From Mesorhizobium sp. 113-3-3 (GTDB taxonomy: Bacteria > Pseudomonadota > Alphaproteobacteria > Rhizobiales > Rhizobiaceae), in contig NZ_AP023243.1 in assembly GCF_016756495.1 (NCBI RefSeq), positions 1,426,001-1,490,000 on the forward strand: a stretch of DNA of 64,000 nucleotides. The letters run 5' to 3'. Position 1 is the stretch's first letter; the number at the start of each line of letters is the position of its first letter. Position numbers and translations under genes: made by a program. Of the stretch, positions 1-8,165 are shown one piece after another. Under the pieces are notes generated by a model that saw only the letters and a list, made by a program, of their open reading frames with translations, did not search any database and was not told the DNA's origin.

Positions 1-15
1 GGGAAAAGGTCCGCT

Positions 16-786
16 ATGTCTGATGAGGGCAGGAAGGGTGTTCCGGTGCGGCTGGACAAGGTCTCGTTCAGCTATGGCGAGGCGCCGCTCGCCTTCGATG
101 TCGCTTTCGCGGCTGCCGAAATCACCGCCATTATGGGGCCGAGCGGTTCGGGCAAGTCGACGCTGCTCAATCTGGTTGCCGGCTTCGAGGCGCCGCAGTC
201 GGGCCGCGTGCTGATCGGCGGGGCCGATGTCGGCGCCGATCCTCCGGCCGCCCGGCCGGTGTCGATGGTGTTTCAGGAAAACAACCTTTTTGGCCATCTC
301 TCCGTCGAGCAGAATGTCGGGCTCGGCCGCTCGCCGTCGCTGCGGCTGACCGATACCGACCGCGAGGCGATCGCCGGCGCGCTTGCGCGCACTGGCCTTG
401 GCGGCAAGGAAAAGCGCTTGCCGCGCGAACTCTCCGGCGGCGAACGGCAGCGTGTTGCCCTGGCGCGCGTGCTGGTGCGCGATCGCCCGGTTCTGCTGCT
501 CGACGAGCCCTTTGCCTCGTTGGGGCCGGCCTTGCGCGATGATATGCTCGATCTGGTCGCCGGTGTGCACGCCGAACGCGGCATGACGGTGCTGTTCGTC
601 ACGCATCAGCCTGAGGATGCCCGCCGAATCGGCCAGAATGTGGTGTTTCTGGACGATGGCGCCATCGCGGCCATCGGCAGCGCGGACGATTTCTTTGCCG
701 AGGCTGGTCCGGAAGCGTTCCGGCGCTATATCGGGACAAGTGCCGGCAATGCCGTATCACGAGATATTGCCCGGAAGCGGACATAA
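16..786 (+). CDS. thiQ: Thiamine ABC transporter ATP-binding protein ThiQ
   Basis: 256-residue ABC ATPase. Walker A is GPSGSGKST (residues 41-49), the signature LSGGERQR starts at 139 and Walker B VLLLDEPF at 159. The short length, the [10 protein letters not shown]-loop and the missing C-terminal regulatory domain fit ThiQ, which energises thiamine/TPP uptake with ThiB and ThiP at the inner membrane. The start lies 7 bases after an AAAAGGT box at the window edge, so thiB and thiP are probably just outside to the left. Another small-substrate ATPase is possible but less likely. A hairpin follows the gene. Confidence 0.8.
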   Translation: MSDEGRKGVPVRLDKVSFSYGEAPLAFDVAFAAAEITAIMGPSGSGKSTLLNLVAGFEAPQSGRVLIGGADVGADPPAARPVSMVFQENNLFGHLSVEQNVGLGRSPSLRLTDTDREAIAGALARTGLGGKEKRLPRELSGGERQRVALARVLVRDRPVLLLDEPFASLGPALRDDMLDLVAGVHAERGMTVLFVTHQPEDARRIGQNVVFLDDGAIAAIGSADDFFAEAGPEAFRRYIGTSAGNAVSRDIARKRT

Positions 787-892
787 TTTACGGTCAAACC
801 GATCTCAGGCGATGGGACGCTTGCTTGCCATGGCAGAAGTAGTGTGGCTAGGTCCGCCCTACTGGTCCGGCACAGGCCGTGATTTGCCTACT

Positions 893-948
893 GCACCCGT
901 CACATGCCCCGAGGGACGTGTGACGGGTGCCGTAGAAATTTGTTTTTT
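893..948 (+). terminator. Stem-loop terminator after thiQ
   Basis: Perfect 12-bp inverted repeat GCACCCGTCACA (893-904) / TGTGACGGGTGC (919-930) with a 14-base loop. A six-T run at 943-948 lies 12 bases after the stem. Probably ends thiQ transcription; the T run is further from the stem than usual. Confidence 0.5.
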
Positions 949-1045
949 GCGCATGACAGGTTCCGAAGATCGCCCCCGATTTTCCTGTTCATGCGCCGGG
1001 ACCTGAAAGGAAGCCGCTCTGGCGATCGGCGTCGACAAGCTGCGA

Positions 1046-2515
1046 ATGAATCCGCTGGCGCGCTTTCTGGCGCTGGCCGGCTTTGCCGTGGCGCTGGCAA
1101 GCTGCCAGATGTTCACGCCTCCGGAGGTCCAGGAATCCGGCTTCCAGCCGTCCGACAGGCCGATCACCGTCGACAATGTTGGCGCCAACAACAAGCTGGC
1201 CGAACTCGCCAAGGCGCAGCATCCACGCATCCTGGCGACCTATGGCGGCGAATATTCCGATCCCAAGCTCGAGCGCATGGTCGCCAAGGTCGTCGGCAAT
1301 TTGACCGTTGTCTCGGCCAACCCGACACAGACCTATCGCATCACCATCCTCAATTCGCCCAACGTCAACGCCTTCGCACTGCCCGGCGGCTATCTCTACA
1401 TCACGCGCGGCCTTTTGGCGCTGGCCAATGATTCGTCCGAGCTTGCCGCCGTCATCGCGCATGAGATGGGCCACGTCACCGCCAATCACGGCCTGCAGCG
1501 CCAGCAGTTGGAAGCCGAGGAAGGCCTGGCAACCAAAGTGGTTTCGGACGTCCTCGGTGACAGCCCGACAGCCAAGGCGGCGCTGATCCGCGGCAAGCTC
1601 CGGCTCGCGCAGTTCTCGCGTAACCAGGAGCTGGAAGCCGACGCCATCGGTATCAAGTCGATTGGTGAAGCCGGTTATGATCCCTATGCCGCCGGCCGCT
1701 TCCTGCAGTCGATGTCGGCCTACACCGATTTCCGCTCGATCAGCGGCGCCACCGACGCCAGCCTCGACTTCCTGGCCACGCACCCCAACACGCCGCAGCG
1801 CATTGATCTGGCGCAGCGCCATGCCCGCCAGTTCGGCGCGCCCGGCGTCGGCACGCGCGACCGCGATTCCTTCCTCGCCGGCATAGACGGTCTGCTCTAT
1901 GGCGACACGCCGGAGGAAGGTTATGTGCGCGGCGAGACGTTCCTTCATCCGGGCCTCGGCGTGTCGTTCACGGTGCCGGACGGTTTCATCATCGACAATT
2001 CGGCGGCGGCGGTGACGGCGACCGGGCCGGGCGACATCGCGATCCGCTTCGACGGCGTCTCGATCGACAAGAACCGCGCCCTGACCGACTACATCAGAAG
2101 CGGCTGGGTGGCAGGTCTCGACGACAGCAGCGTCAAGCAGGAAACCATCAACGGCAACGAGGCCGCGACCGCGCATGCCAGCGCCGAGGGCTGGCAGTTC
2201 GATATCGCGGTGATCCGTGCCGGCGGCCAGGTCTACCGGCTGCTGACCGCAGCGCCCTCGGCCAGCACCTCGCTGGAGACGGTGGCGCGCTCGGTCAGCG
2301 GGTCGTTCCGTATCCTGAGTGCTGCTGAGAAGGCGGCCCTGAAGCCGCTGCATATCCGCGTGCTCACGGTGCAGCCGGGCCAGACGATGGGCTCGCTCGC
2401 CGCGCAGATGGTCGGCGTCGACCGCAAGCTCGACCTGTTCCGGGTGCTCAACGCGCTGTCGCCGGGTGCCGCGGTTTCGGCCGGCGACAAGGTCAAGATC
2501 GTCACCGACAAATAA
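1046..2515 (+). CDS. M48 family zinc metalloprotease lipoprotein with C-terminal LysM-like segment
   Basis: 489 residues. The N-terminus is a lipoprotein signal with lipobox LASC (Cys20). The zinc site HEMGH lies at 139-143, with the third ligand in ELEADAIG near Glu197, so this is a BepA/LoiP-like M48 protease at the periplasmic face. The last ~55 residues resemble a LysM-type module (VQPGQTMGSLAAQMVGV...GDKVKIV), which suggests contact with peptidoglycan. Likely role is envelope protein quality control, which suits the neighbouring heat-shock sigma gene (convergent, 16 bases away). Start doubt: the only good ribosome site, AAAGGAAG (1006-1013), would serve an in-frame CTG at 1019 rather than the ATG at 1046. 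Confidence 0.85.
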   Translation: MNPLARFLALAGFAVALASCQMFTPPEVQESGFQPSDRPITVDNVGANNKLAELAKAQHPRILATYGGEYSDPKLERMVAKVVGNLTVVSANPTQTYRITILNSPNVNAFALPGGYLYITRGLLALANDSSELAAVIAHEMGHVTANHGLQRQQLEAEEGLATKVVSDVLGDSPTAKAALIRGKLRLAQFSRNQELEADAIGIKSIGEAGYDPYAAGRFLQSMSAYTDFRSISGATDASLDFLATHPNTPQRIDLAQRHARQFGAPGVGTRDRDSFLAGIDGLLYGDTPEEGYVRGETFLHPGLGVSFTVPDGFIIDNSAAAVTATGPGDIAIRFDGVSIDKNRALTDYIRSGWVAGLDDSSVKQETINGNEAATAHASAEGWQFDIAVIRAGGQVYRLLTAAPSASTSLETVARSVSGSFRILSAAEKAALKPLHIRVLTVQPGQTMGSLAAQMVGVDRKLDLFRVLNALSPGAAVSAGDKVKIVTDK

Positions 2516-2531
2516 GAGTTGTCGAGCGGGA

Positions 2532-3395
2532 TCAGGCGGCCGTCGCCAGAAATTCCGGGTTCTGCTTCACCAGCGCCACCTTCAGCTTTTCCATGGCGCG
2601 GGCCTCGATCTGGCGGACGCGCTCCTTGGAAATGCCGAGCGTCTCGCCGAGCGCCTCGAGCGTGGCGCCCTCGTCGTTCAGTCGGCGTTCCTCGATGATC
2701 CTGAGTTCACGCGCGTTCAACGCATGGAGCGCCTCCTTCAGCCAAAGCGAGCGGCGTGCGACATCGATCTTGTCGCCGACGATCTCGTCGGGCAGGGGAT
2801 CGTCGGAAACCAGGAAGTCCATCCGCTCGGTCGCGCCAGCATCGTCGGCGAGCGGTACGTTGAGCGAGGAGTCGGGCGCCGACAGCCGTGAATCCATCAT
2901 CGCCACGTCAGCCTCGGAGACGCCGAGCGCAACTGACACCTCGCGGTAGAGGGTTGCGTTGGAAAGTGGCTCGGCGCCGTTCGCCAGCCGGGCGCGCAGA
3001 CGTCGCAGGTTGAAGAACAGGGCTTTCTGTGCCGAGCTCGTGCCGCCGCGCACGATCGACCAGTTGCGCAGGATGTAATCCTGCATCGAGGCGCGGATCC
3101 ACCACGTCGCATAGGTCGAAAACCGCACTTCACGCTCGGGCTCGAAACGGGCGGCGGCCTCGAGCAGGCCGACATGGCCTTCCTGGATCAGGTCGCCGAG
3201 CGGCAGGCCGTAATGGCGGAATTTCGAGGCCATGGAAATGACCAGCCGCATATGAGCGACGGTAATGCTGTGCAGGGCGTTTTGGTCGTTGTCTTGCTTC
3301 CAGAGCAGGGCCAGCCGATGCTCCTCGTCGCGTTCGAGATAGGGAGCCCGCATCGCCGCGCGGACCATGATCCGTCCTGCCGTGTCTTCCATCAT
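2532..3395 (-). CDS. rpoH: RNA polymerase sigma-32 family factor (RpoH2-like)
   Basis: 287 residues. Region 2 includes LGDLIQEGHVGLLEAAARFE and a FSTYATWWIRASMQDYILR block for core binding and promoter opening. The diagnostic RpoH box QKALFFNLRR is at 123-132. Region 4 ends in a helix-turn-helix, LGISKERVRQIEARAM. The RpoH box separates it from RpoD and RpoS types. Rhizobia usually carry two RpoH proteins; the N-terminal sequence here looks closer to RpoH2, which is linked to oxidative stress, but that is from memory. The start has GGGAG 7 bases upstream. It converges on the M48 protease gene. Confidence 0.88.
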   Translation of the reverse strand: MMEDTAGRIMVRAAMRAPYLERDEEHRLALLWKQDNDQNALHSITVAHMRLVISMASKFRHYGLPLGDLIQEGHVGLLEAAARFEPEREVRFSTYATWWIRASMQDYILRNWSIVRGGTSSAQKALFFNLRRLRARLANGAEPLSNATLYREVSVALGVSEADVAMMDSRLSAPDSSLNVPLADDAGATERMDFLVSDDPLPDEIVGDKIDVARRSLWLKEALHALNARELRIIEERRLNDEGATLEALGETLGISKERVRQIEARAMEKLKVALVKQNPEFLATAA

Positions 3396-3718
3396 GAGGC
3401 GCTCCCTGGCTGAACCGATAGCCGACGTTACGAACTTGGCAGGGCACCGGTTGAAATCGCGGCGTCGCGCCCTAGAACAGCCAAAACTGCCGCGCGCGAG
3501 AAAGGTTCCGCTGGCGCGGGCGGGCGAGGGATGCTGTCCGGACGATTTCGACGCGGTTGCCGGGGACGCCAGACGCTGCAGAAAATCGCTTTTAGAGAAT
3601 TTGATTTCGGAACTTCTTTGTTTTTGAAATCTGGTTCCTTATTCTTTCGGCTCGCATCTGTCATTTTCCAACCCTCACAACAGGCCTGATGTCAGGCTAA
3701 GGACGGGATCACAAAAAA
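3396..3718. other. Divergent intergenic region between rpoH and an amino-acid ABC operon
   Basis: 323 bases with no convincing gene. The part from about 3590 to 3670 is clearly more AT-rich than its surroundings and probably holds promoters for both divergent genes. No clear operator or riboswitch was recognised. Confidence 0.5.
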
Positions 3719-4492
3719 ATGAAATGGCTCAAGTCGCTTATCGTCGCCGGAACCCTGCAGGCCCTGGCGGTCACCGCGGGTCACGCCGGCGCCAATCTCG
3801 ATCAGATCAAACAGGCTGGCGTCATCAAGGTCGGCACGGAAGGTACCTACGCGCCCTTCACCTACCATGACGCGTCCGGCGCGCTGGTCGGCTTCGACGT
3901 CGAGATCGCCAAGGCGATCGCCGACAAGCTCGGCGTCAAGGTCGAATTCCTCGAGGGCAAATGGGACGGGCTGATCGCCGGTCTCGACGTCAAGCGCTAC
4001 GACGCCGTCATCAACGAAGTCGGCATCACCGACGCGCGCAAGGCGAAGTATGATTTCTCCGACCCCTACATCGCCTCCAAGGCAGTGCTGATCGTGCGAG
4101 GCGACAACACCGACATCAAGACCTTCGCCGATCTCAAGGGCAAGAAGTCGGCGCAGTCGCTGACCTCGAACTTCGGCAAGCTGGCCGAGGCGAACGGCGC
4201 CGAACTGGTCGGCACCGATGGCTTCGACCAGTCGATCCAGCTGCTTTTGACCGGCCGCGCCGACGCCACCATCAATGACAGCCTGTCGTTCCTCGACTTC
4301 AAGAAGCACAAGCCCGACGCCAATGTGAAGATCGCCGCGCAAGAGGAAAACGCCGACTATTCCGGCGTCATCGTGCGCAAGGGCGATCCGGAACTGGTTG
4401 GCGCCATCAACAAGGCGCTGGCCGACATCAAGGCCGACGGCACCTACAAGAAGATCGCCGACACCTATTTCGGCCAGGACGTTTCCAAATAG
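3719..4492 (+). CDS. Polar amino-acid ABC transporter periplasmic binding protein
   Basis: 257 residues. A signal peptide ending near GHAGA is followed by a family-3 solute-binding domain (VIKVGTEGTYAPFTY..., GFDVEIAKAIADKLG, KWDGLIAGLDVKRYDAVINEVGITDARK). It captures an amino acid in the periplasm for the permease and ATPase encoded downstream. The KSAQSLTSNFGKLAEANGAE stretch resembles cystine-binding members, so cystine is a possible ligand, but specificity cannot be read reliably. A strong hairpin between this gene and the permease gene suggests the binding protein is made in excess. Confidence 0.85.
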   Translation: MKWLKSLIVAGTLQALAVTAGHAGANLDQIKQAGVIKVGTEGTYAPFTYHDASGALVGFDVEIAKAIADKLGVKVEFLEGKWDGLIAGLDVKRYDAVINEVGITDARKAKYDFSDPYIASKAVLIVRGDNTDIKTFADLKGKKSAQSLTSNFGKLAEANGAELVGTDGFDQSIQLLLTGRADATINDSLSFLDFKKHKPDANVKIAAQEENADYSGVIVRKGDPELVGAINKALADIKADGTYKKIADTYFGQDVSK

Positions 4493-4533
4493 GTTTGAGT
4501 GGGGGGCGAGTTTGTCGCTCCTGCAATGCATCC

Positions 4534-4567
4534 AGCGGCGGGCCGTCTTTGACGGCTCGCCGCTTTT
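4534..4567 (+). terminator. Intra-operon hairpin between binding protein and permease genes
   Basis: Stem AGCGGCG-GCCGTC (4534-4547, one unpaired G) pairs with GACGGC-CGCCGCT (4551-4564, one unpaired T) around a TTT loop, followed at once by a short T run. It looks like a partial terminator or mRNA-stabilising structure that would keep binding-protein transcript above permease transcript. Confidence 0.6.
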
Positions 4568-4631
4568 GTCGTGATATGGCTGACGCATTCGCGCTTCGAT
4601 GAAGCCATCTCGACCATTCTGGAGGTCTTTC

Positions 4632-5312
4632 GTGCCGCACTGGCTGCAACTGATGCTGGAGTCGCTGCCTTCGCTGCTGTGGGCCGCCCTGATCTTCACC
4701 GTGCCGTTGACTCTGTTGTCCTTCGTCCTTGGCCTGGCGGTTGGCCTCGGCGCGGCACTTGGCCGGCTGTTCGGGCCGAAGCCGCTGGTCATGCTCGTGC
4801 GCTTCTATGTCTGGATCTTCCGCGGCACGCCGCTTCTGGTGCAGCTGTTCCTGATCTTCTACGGCCTGCCGTCGGTCGGCATCCTGCTTGACGCTTTTAC
4901 CGCTGCGCTGATCGGCTTCACGCTGAATATCGGCGCGTACACGTCGGAGATCATCCGCGCGGCCATCGGCTCGGTGCCGAAAGGCCAATGGGAAGCCGCC
5001 TATTCGATCGGCATGACCTGGAGCCAGGCGATGCGGCGCACCATCCTGCCGCAGGCCGGACGGGTCGCTGTGCCGCCGCTCTCCAACACCTTCATCTCGC
5101 TGGTCAAGGACACGTCGCTGGCCGCCGCCATCACCGTGCCGGAGATGTTCCAGGCGGCGCAGCGCATCGTCGCCACCACCTATGAGCCGCTGATCCTCTA
5201 TGTCGAGGCGGCGATCCTTTATCTGGCGATGAGCTCGGTGCTATCGGCCTTGCAGACGCGGCTGGAGGGGCGGCTCAACCGTTATGGCGGCTTCCTGGAG
5301 GCGCGCGCATGA
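4632..5312 (+). CDS. Polar amino-acid ABC transporter permease
   Basis: 226 residues from GTG 4632. That start is preferred because GGAGGT lies at 4621-4626, five bases upstream; an in-frame ATG at 4599 has no ribosome site and precedes the GGAGGT. Several membrane segments are present, with the HisM-type EAA loop (KGQWEAAYSIGMTWSQAMRRTILPQ shortened: EAAYSIGMTWSQAM...ILPQA). It forms the inner-membrane channel of the transporter. The stop overlaps the ATPase start by four bases, implying translational coupling. Only one permease gene is present, so the channel is probably a homodimer. Confidence 0.87.
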   Translation: MPHWLQLMLESLPSLLWAALIFTVPLTLLSFVLGLAVGLGAALGRLFGPKPLVMLVRFYVWIFRGTPLLVQLFLIFYGLPSVGILLDAFTAALIGFTLNIGAYTSEIIRAAIGSVPKGQWEAAYSIGMTWSQAMRRTILPQAGRVAVPPLSNTFISLVKDTSLAAAITVPEMFQAAQRIVATTYEPLILYVEAAILYLAMSSVLSALQTRLEGRLNRYGGFLEARA

Positions 5313-6082
5313 TCGGCCTCACCGACATCGAAAAGCGCTTCGGCGACAATCTGGTGCTGAAGGGCGTGACCGTCGCCATCGCCGAAGGCAGCGTCACGGC
5401 CCTTGTCGGCCCGTCGGGCGGGGGAAAAAGCACGCTCCTGCGCTGCATCAACCTCCTGGAAATCCCGACCTCGGGCACGGTGCGCATCGGCGACGAGACG
5501 CTGGCGTTTCGCCCGGGCATCAAGGTGCCTGCCGCCGACATCAGGCGGCTGCGCCTGCAGACCGGCATGGTGTTCCAGAACTTCCAGCTGTTCCCGCATC
5601 GCACCGCCATCGAGAATGTCATGGAAGGGCTGGTGACAGTGCTGAAATGGCCGACGGAGAAGGCGCGCGAGCGGGCGCTCGCTTTGCTGGAAAAGGTCGG
5701 GATGGCGCACAAGGCCGATGCCTGGCCGGCGACGCTGTCGGGCGGCCAGCAGCAGCGCGTGGCGATCGCCCGGGCGCTCGCGCCGTCACCGAAAGTGCTG
5801 CTGTGCGACGAGCCGACTTCGGCGCTCGATCCGGAACTGGCGCAAGAGGTGGTCGACGTGCTTGGCAAGCTCGCCAGCGAAGGCACAACCATGGTGATAG
5901 CGACGCATGATCTGCGGCTTGCCTCCAAGATCGCTGAGAAAGCGGTATTCCTCGATGCCGGCGTCATTGTCGAGCAGGGGCCGTCCGCCGTGCTGTTTGG
6001 CAACCCCGAGCGCGAACGGACCAAGCGGTTCATCGCGACGCTGAAGCAGGAGGCGGAGAAGGAAGGCGGCGGTCCGGCGTAG
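5309..6082 (+). CDS. Polar amino-acid ABC transporter ATP-binding protein
   Basis: 257 residues with Walker A GPSGGGKST, Q-loop GMVFQNFQLFPH, signature LSGGQQQRVAIARAL and Walker B VLLCDEPTSALDPE. GlnQ/HisP-type ATPase that powers the upstream permease. The start overlaps the permease stop (ATGA). A symmetrical terminator closes the operon 30 bases later. Confidence 0.9.
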   Translation: MIGLTDIEKRFGDNLVLKGVTVAIAEGSVTALVGPSGGGKSTLLRCINLLEIPTSGTVRIGDETLAFRPGIKVPAADIRRLRLQTGMVFQNFQLFPHRTAIENVMEGLVTVLKWPTEKARERALALLEKVGMAHKADAWPATLSGGQQQRVAIARALAPSPKVLLCDEPTSALDPELAQEVVDVLGKLASEGTTMVIATHDLRLASKIAEKAVFLDAGVIVEQGPSAVLFGNPERERTKRFIATLKQEAEKEGGGPA

Positions 6083-6111
6083 GCTTGGCCCCTTGCCCCG
6101 TCCGAGAAACA

Positions 6112-6138
6112 AAAAACCCGGCGCGAGGCCGGGTTTTT
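6112..6138. terminator. Bidirectional rho-independent terminator
   Basis: Perfect stem AAAAACCCGGC (6112-6122) / GCCGGGTTTTT (6128-6138) with loop GCGAG. The A and T ends give a U tract in either direction, so it can end both the ABC operon (+) and carD (-). Confidence 0.92.
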
Positions 6139-6161
6139 CGTGAACTTAAGGGCTCAGGAGC

Positions 6162-6743
6162 TCAGGCAGCTTCTTCCTGCTCGGCTTCCTCATTGTCGGC
6201 CTTGGCGCCGCGCTTGGGGCCCTTGTTGAGGTTGACCTCGATCAGGCGCACGGCTTCGGTTTCCGACATACGGTTGACGGCCGCGATCTCGCGGGCCATG
6301 CGGTCGAGCGCCGCTTCATAGAGCTGGCGCTCGGAATAGGACTGCTCCGGCTGGTTGTCGGCGCGGTAGAGGTCGCGCACGACTTCCGAGATCGAGATCA
6401 GGTCGCCCGAATTGATCTTGGCATCATATTCCTGGGCGCGGCGCGACCACATGGTGCGCTTGACGCGGGCGCGGCCCTGCACGACCTTCAGCGCGCGCTC
6501 GACATAATCCTCTTCCGAAAGCTTGCGCATGCCGATCGAGGTCGCCTTGGCGACCGGCACCTTCAGGCGCATCTTGTCCTTCTGGAAGTCGATGACGAAC
6601 AGTTCCAGCTTATGGCCGGCCACTTCCTGCTCGTCGATCGATACGATCTGGCCGACACCATGCGCCGGATAGACGATGTATTCGCCGGTCTTGAAACCGT
6701 GACGCGCACCAGTGGACTTCTTCTGCGGGGTGATCGTTGCCAT
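6162..6743 (-). CDS. carD: CarD/CdnL family RNA polymerase-binding transcription regulator
   Basis: 193 residues. The start at 6743 is chosen for its AAGGAG about 11 bases upstream; the open frame runs further but without a ribosome site. The N-terminal Tudor-like RNAP-interaction domain begins at FKTGEYIVYPAHGVGQIVSIDEQE and binds the RNA polymerase beta subunit. The helical C-terminal domain (RRAQEYDAKINSGDLISISEVVRDLYR) contacts DNA near the -10 element. The acidic tail NEEAEQEEAA is low-complexity. CdnL proteins stabilise open complexes at rRNA and growth genes. It lies in a conserved rhizobial order with fdxA, an S4 protein and a helicase. Confidence 0.92.
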   Translation of the reverse strand: MATITPQKKSTGARHGFKTGEYIVYPAHGVGQIVSIDEQEVAGHKLELFVIDFQKDKMRLKVPVAKATSIGMRKLSEEDYVERALKVVQGRARVKRTMWSRRAQEYDAKINSGDLISISEVVRDLYRADNQPEQSYSERQLYEAALDRMAREIAAVNRMSETEAVRLIEVNLNKGPKRGAKADNEEAEQEEAA

Positions 6744-7112
6744 TACGCCCTGAACTCCTTGTTGTGGGCCGGCGGCGGTGCCGGCTGAACTCGTGCGACC
6801 GGGGAAACCGATCGTTAGCCGCACAACAGATGAACCCACCGGAAAGGCCGGGACCGGCAAACCGCACGAACTGCGACCGCCTGACCCAGATCGCTCTGGT
6901 CCGGAATGGGATTTTCACCTTTCAGTGATTTGGGGCGTCTGCGCCATAAATCGACGTTGTGTCACCGGCATGTTTCGCTGATGTAACACAAAAAGTCGGA
7001 AGAATCAAGGTTTTGCTGCATAAGCGAAGGCCACAACCAATCGCCGCCTGTCAAGGCGGTTAATCCGACGTGCCTGTTACGCTGCGTCATACAAGCCTTT
7101 ACGGCCGACTTG
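6744..7112. other. Intergenic region upstream of carD, downstream of fdxA
   Basis: 369 bases with no supported gene. It must carry the carD promoter. The 6940-7040 part is more AT-rich than the coding DNA. No hairpin terminator for fdxA, tRNA or riboswitch was identified. Confidence 0.5.
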
Positions 7113-7451
7113 TCAATCGCCTTCGCCGGGCTCGGCTGAGAAGTATTTCTCGAACTTGCCGGCCTCGCCGTCGAAGGTCTTGGCGTCGGCCGGCGGTTCC
7201 TTCTTGGCGGTGATGTTGGGCCATTTCTCGGCATATTCGGTGTTGATCTGCAGCCATTTGTCGAGGCCCGGCTCGGTGTCGGGCTTGATCGCGTCGGCCG
7301 GGCATTCGGGCTCGCAGACGCCGCAGTCGATGCATTCGTCGGGATGGATGACGAGCATGTTCTCGCCTTCGTAGAAGCAGTCGACCGGACAGACCTCGAT
7401 GCAGTCCATATATTTGCACTTGATGCAATTGTCGGTCACGACATAGGTCAT
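7113..7451 (-). CDS. fdxA: Seven-iron ferredoxin FdxA
   Basis: 112 residues. The N-terminal half holds the cysteines of one [3Fe-4S] and one [4Fe-4S] cluster: [20 protein letters not shown] (8-27) and [17 protein letters not shown]. The C-terminal ~50 residues are the extension typical of alphaproteobacterial FdxA. It is a soluble low-potential electron carrier. The order helicase, S4 protein, fdxA, carD on one strand matches other Rhizobiales chromosomes. Confidence 0.93.
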   Translation of the reverse strand: MTYVVTDNCIKCKYMDCIEVCPVDCFYEGENMLVIHPDECIDCGVCEPECPADAIKPDTEPGLDKWLQINTEYAEKWPNITAKKEPPADAKTFDGEAGKFEKYFSAEPGEGD

Positions 7452-7700
7452 CGGTCGGCTCCGGGAGGTCCCAGCTTAATGGGCCAGTTTTCTTGGGCTT
7501 TTTCCGTGAGGTAACGCCTTTGTCTCCCGCTTGCAAGGGTTGCGATTGCCCGGCTGCTTCGGCGTTTGTGGAATGGAATTCCAGGCGGTAGGCGCGGCGA
7601 GGCGGCTGATGCGCCGGAGAGCGTCCTGTTTGCCGGGTTCGGTCCTTTCCTGCGTCCGCCGTTGCGCCGGGATCGCGGTCCGCGATCTGGCCGGCAAGCC

Positions 7701-8093
7701 TCAATCTTCGCCAAGCAAGCGGTCGGTCTGGCGGCGCTCTCTCTTGGTCGGGCGGCCGCTGCCGGCCTCGCGCAGCGCCGGTATGGCGTCGGGAAGCGCC
7801 TCGCCCTTCGGCGTCGGTGGCGGCGACATGTCCTCGTAGAGGGTGCGGGCTTCCTCGGCCGGGCCGCGCCGGACCCCGGCGCCGAGAACCTTCCAGACGA
7901 AAATGCGACGGTCGAGCGTGATGGTCAGCACGTCGCCCGGCTTGACCAGGTCGGAGGCCTGCGCTGCTTTGTCGCGATTGATGCGCACGCGTCCGGCGAC
8001 GACCAGCTTGGCGGCCAGCGAGCGCGATTTCACCGCGCGCGAGAAGAACAGCCATTTGTCGATGCGCTGGCGGCCTTCGGCAACCATCACCAC
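7701..8093 (-). CDS. S4-domain RNA-binding protein (HslR/Hsp15-like)
   Basis: 130 residues. The S4 RNA-binding fold covers about residues 9-60 (RQRIDKWLFFSRAVKSRSLA, then VVAGRVRINRDKAAQASDLVKPGDVLTI). The basic tail GRPTKRERRQTDRL is typical of Hsp15 proteins, which bind 50S subunits carrying stalled nascent chains. Its function here is inferred from the family. It follows the helicase gene on the same strand, with a palindromic repeat between them; about 250 non-coding bases separate it from fdxA. Confidence 0.85.
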   Translation of the reverse strand: MVMVAEGRQRIDKWLFFSRAVKSRSLAAKLVVAGRVRINRDKAAQASDLVKPGDVLTITLDRRIFVWKVLGAGVRRGPAEEARTLYEDMSPPPTPKGEALPDAIPALREAGSGRPTKRERRQTDRLLGED

Positions 8094-8109
8094 GAGCTAT
8101 CTCTCTGTT

Positions 8110-8161
8110 GGAGCATGACCTTGTTCCGAAAACCGGTTCCCACTTTTCGGGATCATGCTCC
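8110..8161. repeat. Rhizobial palindromic intergenic repeat
   Basis: Nested inverted repeat. The outer arms are GGAGCATGA (8110-8118) and TCATGCTCC (8153-8161); the inner arms are TCCGAAAA (8125-8132) and TTTTCGGGA (8144-8152). This sequence type recurs many times in Mesorhizobium and relatives, from memory. It sits 5 bases after the helicase stop and probably acts as a 3' mRNA structure. Confidence 0.75.
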
Positions 8162-8165
8162 GAGC

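Noticed and set aside
989..2353. 454-codon minus-strand open frame opposite the M48 protease
   Set aside because: No recognisable domain and fully antisense to an intact lipoprotein protease.
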